From contig JAGVEE010000062.1 of the NCBI GenBank assembly GCA_020058405.1, positions 1 to 12,353 on the forward strand: a stretch of 12,353 nt of DNA. Reading direction: 5' to 3'. The stretch is from Sphingobacteriales bacterium. GTDB taxonomy: Bacteria > Bacteroidota > Bacteroidia > Sphingobacteriales > Sphingobacteriaceae. The translations under genes were made by a program, and so were the position numbers. The notes under the pieces were generated by a model. The model made no database searches. It was given only the letters and a program-made list of their open reading frames with translations, and was not told the origin of the DNA. This document shows, piece by piece, positions 1-6,603 of the stretch. Each line of letters starts with the position of its first letter. Positions within the stretch are counted from its first letter, which is position 1.

Positions 1-1
1 C

Positions 2-178
2 CCCTTTATGATAAACAATCCTGTTTATAATTTACATAAAAAGGGCACCATCAGATTTTATTCTTATGGCAAGTATGCTGTAAAGTTAACAGATAAAGAT
101 GGTTTAGTATATTTGATAGGATCGCAAGACCCGATAGAATTTGATGCGATGGTAAAATCAATCATCAATAAAAAATAA
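2..178 (+). CDS. C-terminal end of a hypothetical protein, possibly PH-domain-like (truncated by window edge)
   Basis: An open frame enters from the left edge and ends with TAA at 176-178, giving 58 codons. The last residues contain LTDKDGLVYLIGSQDP followed by IEFDAMVKSIINKK. That is a beta strand with a YLIG-type turn and then a short amphipathic helix, as at the C-terminal end of small bacterial PH-like domains. This similarity is an impression from the pattern, not a confident family call. The ATG at 8 is probably internal, because the frame stays open to the edge. A hairpin terminator follows directly, so this is the last gene of its transcription unit, and it converges with the minus-strand gene at 229. 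Confidence 0.55.
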   Translation, partial: PFMINNPVYNLHKKGTIRFYSYGKYAVKLTDKDGLVYLIGSQDPIEFDAMVKSIINKK

Positions 179-216
179 AAGGCATTCAGTTTTTACACTC
201 AATGCCTTTTGTTTTT
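177..216. terminator. Bidirectional intrinsic terminator between convergent genes
   Basis: A perfect 10-base-pair stem, AAAAGGCATT at 177-186 with AATGCCTTTT at 201-210, encloses a 14-base loop and is followed on the plus strand by GTTTTTT. On the minus strand the stem is followed by a run ending in TTTTATTTTTTATT, so it can end both the plus-strand gene (stop 176-178) and the minus-strand operon whose last stop is at 229. The stem overlaps the plus-strand stop codon. Confidence 0.85.
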
Positions 217-228
217 TAATCAACATTT

Positions 229-1191
229 TTATTTTTTCAAACCAATTTCTCTTAATCTTTCATCTAAATATTGTCCGGCAGTATAATCGTCGTATGCCTT
301 AGGATTTTCATTGTTAATGCAAGAATCTAAACACGCCAAACTCATTTCTGAGCGAGGATGCAAGAAGAATGGAACGGAATACCTCGAAGTGCCCATTAAT
401 TCGCGTGGAGGATTAACTACTCTATGGGTGGTAGATTTCAGTTTGTTATTTGTTAAACGCTGTAACATATCGCCAACATTTACAACGATATCATCTGCTT
501 GAGCTTTTATTGGATACCAATCGCCATCACGAGTTAGTACTTCTAAGCCATCTGCACTGGCTCCAATTAACAAAGTAATTAAGTTGATGTCTTCGTGTGC
601 GCCAGCTCTAACGGCATCGGGAGCAAGGCTATCTGGGTCGTTAATGGGGAAATAATGAATGCCTCTCAAAATACTATTGCCATTTTTAATTTTTGCATCA
701 AAATAAAACTCATCAAGTTGTAAGTAAACAGCAATTGCTCTTAAAATATGTGTTCCAGAGTATTCTAATTTTTTAAATATCTCTTTAGTAATTTCGTTAA
801 AACGTGGAAGTTCATCTACCAAAATATTGTCTGGATATTCTTCTTTCGACATTACTTCGTCTTCAACAAATTGTCCAACTTGCCAAAATTCTTTTAAATC
901 TGGCGTGTTGGAATCTTTAGCCTTTTCGCGGCCTTTACTAGTGTATCCTCGTTGTCCAGCTAACTCAACAATCTCGTATTTCTTTTTGGTTTGCTCTTCA
1001 AGGTCGAATAGTTTTTTCACCTCTACATAAAGTTCGGCCATAAGTTCTTTACTCATGCCATGGTTTGTGATGGTTACAAAACCGGTTTCGTTAAATGCTT
1101 TACCAATACCGTCTGAAAATGCTTTACGTTGTGCTTCGGTTCCCTTGATGTAATCGTTTAAATCAAGACGAGGAATGTTTACAGTTGCCAT
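229..1191 (-). CDS. Isopenicillin N synthase-type 2-oxoglutarate/Fe(II) oxygenase family protein
   Basis: This 320-residue protein has the layout of the IPNS/2OG-Fe(II) oxygenase superfamily, a usual length for it. The N-terminal region (MATVNIPRLDL, then GFVTITNHG at about 37-45) matches the DIOX_N domain. The C-terminal jelly-roll carries the iron triad His199-x-Asp201 (in GAHEDINLITLL) and His256 (in STTHRVV), plus the R-x-S motif Arg270-Tyr-Ser272 that binds the 2-oxoglutarate carboxylate in this family. NVGDMLQRLTNN before the distal His is also typical. It is therefore predicted to be a cytosolic, catalytically competent oxygenase. The substrate cannot be read from the sequence, and no biosynthetic cluster surrounds it. 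The ATG at 1191 has no Shine-Dalgarno. It lies 46 bases after the YfhO-like gene, so it may be the last gene of that operon or have its own weak promoter. Confidence 0.9.
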   Translation of the reverse strand: MATVNIPRLDLNDYIKGTEAQRKAFSDGIGKAFNETGFVTITNHGMSKELMAELYVEVKKLFDLEEQTKKKYEIVELAGQRGYTSKGREKAKDSNTPDLKEFWQVGQFVEDEVMSKEEYPDNILVDELPRFNEITKEIFKKLEYSGTHILRAIAVYLQLDEFYFDAKIKNGNSILRGIHYFPINDPDSLAPDAVRAGAHEDINLITLLIGASADGLEVLTRDGDWYPIKAQADDIVVNVGDMLQRLTNNKLKSTTHRVVNPPRELMGTSRYSVPFFLHPRSEMSLACLDSCINNENPKAYDDYTAGQYLDERLREIGLKK

Positions 1192-1237
1192 ATTGTTGTG
1201 TTTTATAAGATATGCAAATTACTAATTTGTATATAAT

Positions 1238-3331
1238 TTATAGAAAGCGTTGAAAAGTTTTTATGCTCGCAAAAACGACTGAGAACATAAATATGAATAA
1301 ATGAATGTAGCAAATTATATTCAGCCATTTATTATCAAATACCCATTCTATGTGATGGGAGCCTTTATTTAATAAAATTAATTGTTGAGAATCGTTCGTT
1401 GTAATGATGTTTAAAGGCAGCCCATCTATTGTCGCAACCCAACCCGGGAATGGGTTTTGAGCAAGTATTAAACAGGTACTTGTATCAGCAACGTAATTAA
1501 AATGGATGCCATTTGCAAAAAATGCTAAGGAATCGATTAATGGCTTTTTAGTATAATTTACAACATTTTTTTCATCCGATTTTACCCATGCTGTGTTAGA
1601 ATTTATAATATCTACGCTATCTGTATATATAATACTTGAGGGTGAATACAACCATGAGTTCTGCCAAACACTGTCTTTTATACTTGAAGCTTCCAGTTTA
1701 TTAAATGTATTTAGCACAAAAGGATTGTAACCATCTATTGCAATTTCATTAAAGTAACAATTCATATTCCAATTTAATGGCCATCTGTACTCGTATTGTT
1801 GATCTATAGAATTTACTAAGGGTTGAAATTTTGGAACATGGAAATTTTTATCAGCATTTTTAATTAATACATCTACATCTTTTGATTTAGTATTTAAAAC
1901 CATAGTAGCCATTGCATTTAAGCGAACACTCAAAAATAAATCTGCACAAATTAGTACGAGAAGAAAAAACTTGGCAACTCTTTTATATAATAAAATGCAA
2001 AACAATAAAAGCAATATAGATTGAAATGCTAGCTGATAAATAATATGCTGATAGAAAGTAGATGTCTCAAATTGTATTGCAAGAGCATTTAAAGATTGAA
2101 TGGAAAATGGTTTCCAAGCGGAAATATTATATACAATAATAACTCCAAAAACAAGTACAACAACAAGAAGGATGTTAATAATTTTATGTCTATATTTTTC
2201 AATATAAATTTTTAAGCTATCATAATAAGATGCGCTGAATAATAAAATGCAAATGATGAAAAACAATCGAAACAGAGAGGGGAATCTGAACAAATTAAAG
2301 CCTGGCAAATAATTGTATAACAATGCTCTGACAGGTGTTTGCTCTCCAAATGCAATTACTAAAAATATAATTGACAGAATTAACCAAAAGGTGCTTCGTT
2401 TATTTTTCTTTGAAAACAGGTAAACTAATAATAGCATAACGGGTAATAGGCCAACGTATGCATTAGCCATAGAAATATCTGTTTTGAAAAGTTCAGGATT
2501 TTTAAATGAGCTAAATGGTGCAATTAATGAAAATAAGCTTTGCCATGAAAAAGGATGTTGTAAAGCTTTCTCTAAAGATATACCCGCGCCTCTACTAAAG
2601 AAATTAGCGCTTATAAGTGTTGAATAAATAACTGGGAAAATTGCTAAAATGCTAAGCAGTGCAAGTACAATTTTATCTCGAATAAAAATACTTTTAGTAG
2701 ACGATTGATACAGCAGTATTAATTGATCAATAAAAATAATATATACACATGTAATTAAAAATGCAGGGTAAGAGCTTGTAACAAATAAATAAAGTACAAT
2801 TAGAAACCAAATTAGATGGATGTTATATTGAGATTTACGAATGTGTAGATATTGATAAAATAGCCAAGGAATCCAAGCCGCAGCTGCAATCCAAGTTAAA
2901 TGTTGTGAATTGCCAACAAAGTATCCATTAGCAATATAACACAGTGATACTATAAAAGATGAGTTAGTACTATTGCCTACTTTTTTGCTAAAAGCGAATA
3001 AGCCTAATCCGCCTAACAAAATAAAGCTTAGAATTTCGAGTTCGATAATCTTCATAGAATAACCTACAGTACTACCTATAAGCCAAGAAGGGTAGTACCA
3101 AGCAGAGCTTTGAGGGTCGGCGAAGCTTGGGTAGCCACCAAGTTGAAAAGGATTCCAAAATGGTAATGTTTGGTTTGATAATGCTTTACCTGTGAAATAT
3201 CTCCAAGGCAGATACTGCTCTGCCAGGTCCCATTTCATGCTATATGGCTCGTACCATAAAAAATGATAACAAGTAAATGCGAATACAATTAGAAGTAAAT
3301 AATGATAATTTAATTTAAAGAAATTATTCAT
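1238..3331 (-). CDS. YfhO-like polytopic membrane protein
   Basis: The 697-residue protein has an N-terminal membrane anchor (about 10-28), then a periplasmic loop with the motif MKWDLAEQYLPW (Asp35, Glu38), many hydrophobic segments through about residue 480, a soluble domain, and a last membrane segment near 672-693. The soluble part includes NPFPGWVATIDG (626-637) and KGSHHIEWVF, the PGW-x-DG and G-x-H-x-x-x-F pattern seen near the C-terminus of YfhO family proteins. These are related to GT-C glycosyltransferases. The acidic first loop would then correspond to the catalytic loop, which is inference. It may glycosylate an envelope polymer or lipid; the substrate is unknown. Its start overlaps the end of the AsmA-like gene by 8 bases (ATG at 3331, upstream stop at 3326-3324), indicating translational coupling. 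Confidence 0.8.
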   Translation of the reverse strand: MNNFFKLNYHYLLLIVFAFTCYHFLWYEPYSMKWDLAEQYLPWRYFTGKALSNQTLPFWNPFQLGGYPSFADPQSSAWYYPSWLIGSTVGYSMKIIELEILSFILLGGLGLFAFSKKVGNSTNSSFIVSLCYIANGYFVGNSQHLTWIAAAAWIPWLFYQYLHIRKSQYNIHLIWFLIVLYLFVTSSYPAFLITCVYIIFIDQLILLYQSSTKSIFIRDKIVLALLSILAIFPVIYSTLISANFFSRGAGISLEKALQHPFSWQSLFSLIAPFSSFKNPELFKTDISMANAYVGLLPVMLLLVYLFSKKNKRSTFWLILSIIFLVIAFGEQTPVRALLYNYLPGFNLFRFPSLFRLFFIICILLFSASYYDSLKIYIEKYRHKIINILLVVVLVFGVIIVYNISAWKPFSIQSLNALAIQFETSTFYQHIIYQLAFQSILLLLFCILLYKRVAKFFLLVLICADLFLSVRLNAMATMVLNTKSKDVDVLIKNADKNFHVPKFQPLVNSIDQQYEYRWPLNWNMNCYFNEIAIDGYNPFVLNTFNKLEASSIKDSVWQNSWLYSPSSIIYTDSVDIINSNTAWVKSDEKNVVNYTKKPLIDSLAFFANGIHFNYVADTSTCLILAQNPFPGWVATIDGLPLNIITTNDSQQLILLNKGSHHIEWVFDNKWLNIICYIHLFIFMFSVVFASIKTFQRFL

Positions 3332-5972
3332 CTTCAGGATCTGGTTTTTCTTTCAATTTTTCTTTTAGCTTTTGCAATTTGGTTTTTTTGCTAGCGCTAT
3401 CTGTTTTATTAGTTGAAGATACAGATTTATTTTGAAGGGTTGGTTGTGGAATGTCTTTTTCCCATTCTTCACTTTGTTCGGAAATTGCTGCTTTGAACTC
3501 TTTTTCTTTTTTAAACCAAGATCCGAACTCGTCCTTAAGTATTTTTTTTACCTCTACACGTTCTTTTTTAAAATCATCGGCAAGTTTTTTACGAATCATT
3601 TGTTTATCTAAAGAAAAGCTAGGATTGTATGCATCGCCATACATTCGTATAAACAGTTTAGTATTACCTGTCCCGTCTTGTTCAATTTCTCCAAAACGTT
3701 CATCTCCTAATTTTTTCGACTTCTTTTTAATGAAATCAGAAAGCAATAGTTGTAAATGGTAATCAATTTTATTTTCGAAAGTATGCGATCCAGATAAACG
3801 CATGCTTAATGCGTTCGATTTAATTTCCATATCAGGAATCGTAATCGATTTGTTTTTAATTTCAATAGTATTTTCCAGGTTAGAGAATCGAAGGTTTTTC
3901 AATTCATTCACATCTATGTATTTACCCAATGCAAGCATAGGTTCGAAATCTATTAATTGTCCGTTTTCAATTAGTACATTTCCTTTTGCATAAAAATCTT
4001 CCAGTTTAGAATTCAAATTCTCGTCCCAAACCATATTTATCTTCATATTAGAACTAATCTGTCCACGTATATTTTTGTCTGTAATTATATCAACTCCAAA
4101 ATTGTTGAATTCTCTGAATAAATTACTAGCATCAACCTTATTTAAATTAAGATCGATATTCATTGGCATGTTATTATTTTTCTGAGTATTAAAATCTATT
4201 TTGGCAAAAACTAAACCCTTCTGTGTGCGAAATGCTAAATAATCTGTACTAATAATTTGATTTTCAATTTGCATACCACCTTCCATGTCATATGCTTGAA
4301 AGGGTAAAAAGTTAAGTTGTTTTATTTGTAATTTTACATTAGCATTTATACGCTTATTTACTTTTAATTTATAGGGCTCATCATCTGTACTAGTAGCGCT
4401 AGAGCCTAATAATTCTTTGAGATCTATGTTATTGCTAACCAAGCTAGCGTCAATTTCTAAATCTTCGTTTTCAACTAAAATAAATGAAAAAAGGTTTCTG
4501 AAAAATCCGTTTATTTTAAAGTCAGATTTGCCTATACTAAATGTCATTTGATTAATTCTCAAATCTGATTTCAGAAATTTATACTCACCATTAATATCAT
4601 CAATACTTAAACCATATTTACCTGGAATTAATTTTGTATTATGAATTTTAATAATTCCCTCGGAACTAATATCTTTTAAGTTGTTGTCTTTTTTCAAATC
4701 AGAATACTTAGCTTTTAGTTTAATGTCTAAGTACAATTCTCCTGCTTTAAAGTCAATATCCTTTACTTTCCAAATTTTTTGAATTTCTACTAATGATTGT
4801 TTAGTTTCAATCGCTAAGTCTAGAAAAGGGTCTTCTAGATTCGTAACCCTAACATTGCCTTTAATAGGATTGTTATTATATAATCCATAAAACTCATTAA
4901 TAGTTAGTACATCATCTGTTATAACTGCGCTACTATTATTTTTGTATTCAAATTTAAACTTGATATTTTTTATTTCTTGATTTTTTATTTGATCATTATT
5001 CACTACAATGTTAACATTGTTTAAGCCTGCAGTTACATTAATTGAAGGAGATTTGTTAGGTAATAGACTTCCGTCGATGTTCGTGTTAAAGTAAAATTCA
5101 CCTGTACTTGTGTACTCTTTAAAATAGTTTGCATAAGATAGAGGAAGTATACTCACAAACGACTGAATGTTTAAATCGTTTCCTGCTATTTTTAATTTAA
5201 TATTTTTAGTATTTGTTGAATATTGAATTTTCCCATCAAACATCAACTTCATTTTTTCAATTAGGATTTCAGTTTTATCAAACGCATATACACTGTTTTT
5301 CAAATCAACAAATAAAGAAGTATTTAAATTGATTTTCTTATTCCGCATGTAAGAAATTTTATCAATGTTCAAGTTCAAAATTTGAGCATTAGATACTAGT
5401 TTCAATTTGAAATCATCTGCATTAAAATCACCTTTTGCTTTTAAATCATTAAACAAAATATTTATGATGTAATAATTTTGGAGGTCTATGTGTTTTATGG
5501 AAGTATTTATTAAAATAATTTCTTCAATGCTTAGTTCAAAAGTGGAGGACTTCTGTATACTGCTTGTATCAGGCTTAAGAATATCGAAATTATTAACCCC
5601 ACGTTTGTCAATAGAAGAGGTCCAAGTTCCATTCTTTACGTATAATTTTTTTACTTTATAGTTACCCTTGTATATATCCCAAACATTAAAAAGCAAGGAG
5701 ACTTCGGAAGCCGATAATAAAACACCAGAATGATCAGGTTTCGAATCGTAAATTATTACATCCGGGAACTTTAACGATACAAAAGGGAAGTGTTTAAAAT
5801 AGGATAATTCAATTTTGCCTACTTTAATAGGAGTATTTAGTTGTGTATTTAGTTTTTCAATTGCAGATTGTTTTATTTCATCCTCATATATATAAATTAA
5901 CACAAACCCTTGTATTACAACAAGAATAACAATTGCAACAACCCATAAAGCAATCTTTTTAAAGAGTTTCAT
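3324..5972 (-). CDS. AsmA-like family protein (inner-membrane-anchored, periplasmic)
   Basis: The predicted 882-residue protein begins MKLFKKIALWVVAIVILVV, a single transmembrane anchor (about 8-28) with a positive cytoplasmic end. The AsmA-type N-terminal domain follows (AIEKLNTQLNTPIKVGKIEL and FPFVSLKFPDV). The long middle is beta-rich with repeated strand-turn units. The C-terminal AsmA region includes MEIKSNALSMRLSGSHTF and IDYHLQLLLSDF, and the last roughly 120 residues form a Lys/Glu-rich low-complexity tail. AsmA-like proteins are thought to form hydrophobic grooves that move lipids across the periplasm; that role here is by family. An in-frame ATG at 6008 would add 12 residues (MHLNVFLALNHL). 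I prefer the ATG at 5972 because it places the basic residues and anchor at the terminus, as in relatives, and because the only promoter-like box overlaps the upstream ATG. First gene of a probable operon with the YfhO-like and oxygenase genes. Confidence 0.85.
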   Translation of the reverse strand: MKLFKKIALWVVAIVILVVIQGFVLIYIYEDEIKQSAIEKLNTQLNTPIKVGKIELSYFKHFPFVSLKFPDVIIYDSKPDHSGVLLSASEVSLLFNVWDIYKGNYKVKKLYVKNGTWTSSIDKRGVNNFDILKPDTSSIQKSSTFELSIEEIILINTSIKHIDLQNYYIINILFNDLKAKGDFNADDFKLKLVSNAQILNLNIDKISYMRNKKINLNTSLFVDLKNSVYAFDKTEILIEKMKLMFDGKIQYSTNTKNIKLKIAGNDLNIQSFVSILPLSYANYFKEYTSTGEFYFNTNIDGSLLPNKSPSINVTAGLNNVNIVVNNDQIKNQEIKNIKFKFEYKNNSSAVITDDVLTINEFYGLYNNNPIKGNVRVTNLEDPFLDLAIETKQSLVEIQKIWKVKDIDFKAGELYLDIKLKAKYSDLKKDNNLKDISSEGIIKIHNTKLIPGKYGLSIDDINGEYKFLKSDLRINQMTFSIGKSDFKINGFFRNLFSFILVENEDLEIDASLVSNNIDLKELLGSSATSTDDEPYKLKVNKRINANVKLQIKQLNFLPFQAYDMEGGMQIENQIISTDYLAFRTQKGLVFAKIDFNTQKNNNMPMNIDLNLNKVDASNLFREFNNFGVDIITDKNIRGQISSNMKINMVWDENLNSKLEDFYAKGNVLIENGQLIDFEPMLALGKYIDVNELKNLRFSNLENTIEIKNKSITIPDMEIKSNALSMRLSGSHTFENKIDYHLQLLLSDFIKKKSKKLGDERFGEIEQDGTGNTKLFIRMYGDAYNPSFSLDKQMIRKKLADDFKKERVEVKKILKDEFGSWFKKEKEFKAAISEQSEEWEKDIPQPTLQNKSVSSTNKTDSASKKTKLQKLKEKLKEKPDPEDE

Positions 5973-5989
5973 TAGATGATTTAACGCTA

Positions 5990-6020
5990 AAAATACATTC
6001 AAATGCATTTAAAATACATT
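5990..6020. promoter_or_regulatory. Repeat pair flanking a palindrome upstream of the AsmA-like gene
   Basis: AAAATACATT occurs at 5990-5999 and again at 6011-6020, 21 bases apart, that is about two helical turns. Between them is the near-perfect palindrome AAATGCATTT (6001-6010). On the minus strand the centre gives TGCATTTG (6007-6000), one base off the TAnnTTTG box, about 28 bases upstream of the ATG at 5972. The arrangement could be an operator over the AsmA operon promoter. It is short and AT-rich, so chance is possible. Confidence 0.3.
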
Positions 6021-6035
6021 TTTTTGAAAATATTT

Positions 6036-6065
6036 TTTGGAATAAATAAAAGAGTTCTATATTTG
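6036..6065 (+). promoter_or_regulatory. Bacteroidota-type promoter of the tRNA-Val gene
   Basis: TTTG at 6036-6039 and TATATTTG at 6058-6065 are separated by 18 bases, matching the phylum's primary sigma-factor consensus TTTG-N19-TAnnTTTG. The predicted start near 6072 lies about 45 bases before the mature tRNA 5' end. The promoter points away from the AsmA-like gene. It is the only good promoter seen ahead of the GIY-YIG locus, so it may also supply that locus by readthrough. Confidence 0.8.
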
Positions 6066-6116
6066 CAGTCCCAATAAGGGCAGATAAATAGTAAGCTCGC
6101 TTATAAATATCAATTA

Positions 6117-6191
6117 GGAGGCTTAGCTCAGCTGGTTCAGAGCATCTGCCTTACAAGCAGAGGGTCACTGGTTCGAATCCAGTAGCCTCCA
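6117..6191 (+). tRNA. tRNA-Val (anticodon TAC)
   Basis: The 75-base gene folds as a complete cloverleaf. Acceptor stem GGAGGCT (6117-6123) pairs with AGCCTCC (6184-6190). The D stem is GCTC/GAGC (6126-6129, 6140-6143). The anticodon stem TCTGC/GCAGA (6145-6149, 6157-6161) encloses loop CTTACAA, with anticodon TAC at 6152-6154, which reads valine codon GTA. The T stem ACTGG/CCAGT encloses TTCGAAT. The discriminator base is A6191, and the terminal CCA is not encoded. A promoter lies upstream and an intrinsic terminator directly follows. Diverged copies of this gene occur downstream around a GIY-YIG gene. Confidence 0.97.
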
Positions 6192-6192
6192 C

Positions 6193-6221
6193 AAAACCTC
6201 GACAGACGTCGGGGTTTTTTT
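6193..6221 (+). terminator. Intrinsic terminator of tRNA-Val
   Basis: The stem CCTCGAC (6197-6203) pairs with GTCGGGG (6208-6214), with one G-U pair, around the loop AGAC. It is extended by AAAA against the T-run and followed by seven T (6215-6221). It starts 2 bases after the tRNA discriminator. A GIY-YIG start remnant follows 22 bases after the T-run, so it is also the junction between the tRNA and the first module. Confidence 0.85.
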
Positions 6222-6243
6222 ATGAAAAAGAGGTAGGCAAGTG

Positions 6244-6312
6244 ATGTGGTATACATATAAACTCCTGAGCATCCCGATTACATCGGGAGTGGTCAAGGTT
6301 CGAATCCAGTAG
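6244..6312 (+). pseudogene. Remnant of a GIY-YIG gene start fused to tRNA-like sequence
   Basis: The ATG at 6244 opens MWYTYKLLS, which resembles the first strand of GIY-YIG proteins (compare MTVYILFSE of the intact gene). It is preceded by AAGTGATG, as in the intact copy. The frame then runs directly into tRNA-like sequence at GAGC (6267-6270) and stops at TAG 6310-6312 after 22 codons. The body of the nuclease is missing. In a shifted frame, the sequence right after the junction reads EHPDYIGSGQGSNP, matching the tail-coding DNA that follows the intact gene. The simplest reading is a deletion of most of an earlier GIY-YIG copy, joining its first nine or so codons to its tRNA-like 3' end. 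Not expected to make a functional protein. Confidence 0.6.
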
Positions 6313-6319
6313 CCTCCAC
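6267..6319 (+). pseudogene. Diverged tRNA-Val 3' portion (D-stem to acceptor end)
   Basis: This aligns without gaps to the true tRNA from 6140 onward. GAGCATC is shared, and the last 24 bases (6297-6320) are identical to 6170-6193, covering the T-loop, acceptor strand and ACA. The anticodon loop still contains TTACA, with TAC in the anticodon position, but the stem has been replaced by the palindrome TCCCGAT/ATCGGGA (6272-6278, 6282-6288). The T stem is broken (CAAGG against CCAGT), and there is no 5' acceptor strand or D-arm left half. It therefore cannot be a working tRNA. It marks the left end of the module that carries the intact GIY-YIG gene. Confidence 0.75.
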
Positions 6320-6321
6320 AG

Positions 6322-6344
6322 TCCCGAATAAATTCGGGATTTTT
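6322..6344 (+). terminator. Hairpin terminator inside the GIY-YIG module
   Basis: A perfect 7-base-pair stem TCCCGAA (6322-6328) and TTCGGGA (6333-6339) with loop TAAA is followed by five T. It lies 2 bases past the ACA of the tRNA-like end, the same place as the real terminator of tRNA-Val. It ends 22 bases before the nuclease ATG, so transcripts from the tRNA promoter must read through two terminators to reach the gene. Confidence 0.7.
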
Positions 6345-6354
6345 ATGAATAACA

Positions 6355-6360
6355 GGGAGG
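6355..6360 (+). promoter_or_regulatory. Shine-Dalgarno-like site of the GIY-YIG gene
   Basis: GGGAGG lies 6 bases before the ATG at 6367, a strong site at good spacing. Most genes in this window have none, as expected for Bacteroidota. It decides the start: the GTG at 6364 would leave only 3 bases. The decayed copies have GGTAGG and GTTAGG at the same place, so the site is best preserved in the intact copy. Confidence 0.5.
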
Positions 6361-6366
6361 AAAGTG

Positions 6367-6603
6367 ATGACGGTATATATATTATTTTCAGAAGAGCTCG
6401 ATCGATATTACGTAGGGGTAACATCAAATCTAGAGGAGCGGATAAGAAAGCATAACAGCAAACACAAAGGATTTACAGGTAGAGCAAATGATTGGCGATT
6501 AGTTCATAAAGAAAATTATGAAACTAAAACAATGGCATTAGCACGCGAACGAGAAATTAAGAATTGGAAAAGCCGTGAGATGATTGAGAGGCTAATAGCT
6601 TAG
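6367..6603 (+). CDS. GIY-YIG nuclease family protein (small, tRNA-linked)
   Basis: The 78-residue protein is essentially a bare GIY-YIG domain. MTVYI (Tyr4) and RYYVG (Tyr15, Gly17) form the GIY and YIG strands. The catalytic-type arginine is Arg25 in LEERIRKHN, followed by KGFTGRANDWRLVH. The metal-binding glutamate is probably Glu61 in REREIKNWKSR. All key residues are present, so it may be an active single-strand-nicking or endonuclease domain. It has no DNA-binding extension and is a little shorter than many relatives. Its last codons (LIA, stop TAG 6601-6603) are made of tRNA-Val 5' sequence with a 2-base insertion, which appears to have cut off a longer tail. It sits between two tRNA-like repeats, 175 bases after a true tRNA-Val on the same strand. 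No promoter of its own is visible. The role is unknown; homing into tRNA genes is inference. Confidence 0.85.
   Translation: MTVYILFSEELDRYYVGVTSNLEERIRKHNSKHKGFTGRANDWRLVHKENYETKTMALAREREIKNWKSREMIERLIA

Larger units (their letters stand above)
6267..6377 (+). repeat. 111-base direct repeat, copy 1 (tRNA-like end, hairpin, GIY-YIG start)
   Basis: This block recurs at 6612-6722 with roughly 90% identity and the same total length, a period of 345 bases. It holds, in order, the tRNA-like 3' portion, a TCCCGAA/TTCGGGA hairpin with T-run, the spacer ATGAATAACAG, a purine-rich stretch and the first codons ATGACGGTATA of the nuclease. A third, more diverged version of the same order begins with the true tRNA at 6140. 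Confidence 0.85.

Noticed and set aside
3451..3993. Plus-strand open frames at 3451-3762 and 3802-3993
   Set aside because: They lie wholly inside the AsmA-like gene on the opposite strand, have no domain-like content, and arise from its AT-rich codon pattern. The same applies to plus-strand frames at 311-502, 827-1030, 8111-8329, 10054-10377 and 10559-10783.
5973..6008. Upstream ATG at 6008 for the AsmA-like gene
   Set aside because: The extra 12 residues (MHLNVFLALNHL) precede a normal basic-plus-hydrophobic anchor start and overlap the only promoter-like box; kept only as an alternative.
6267..6319. A second functional tRNA gene after tRNA-Val
   Set aside because: It has only the 3' part, a broken T stem and no acceptor 5' strand; the copy at 6587-6662 is complete in length but has a 2-base insertion after the acceptor stem and a broken T stem.
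6364..6366. GTG at 6364 as start of the GIY-YIG gene
   Set aside because: The ATG at 6367 has better spacing to GGGAGG (6 bases), and MTVYI matches the repeat stub; GTG would add only one residue.
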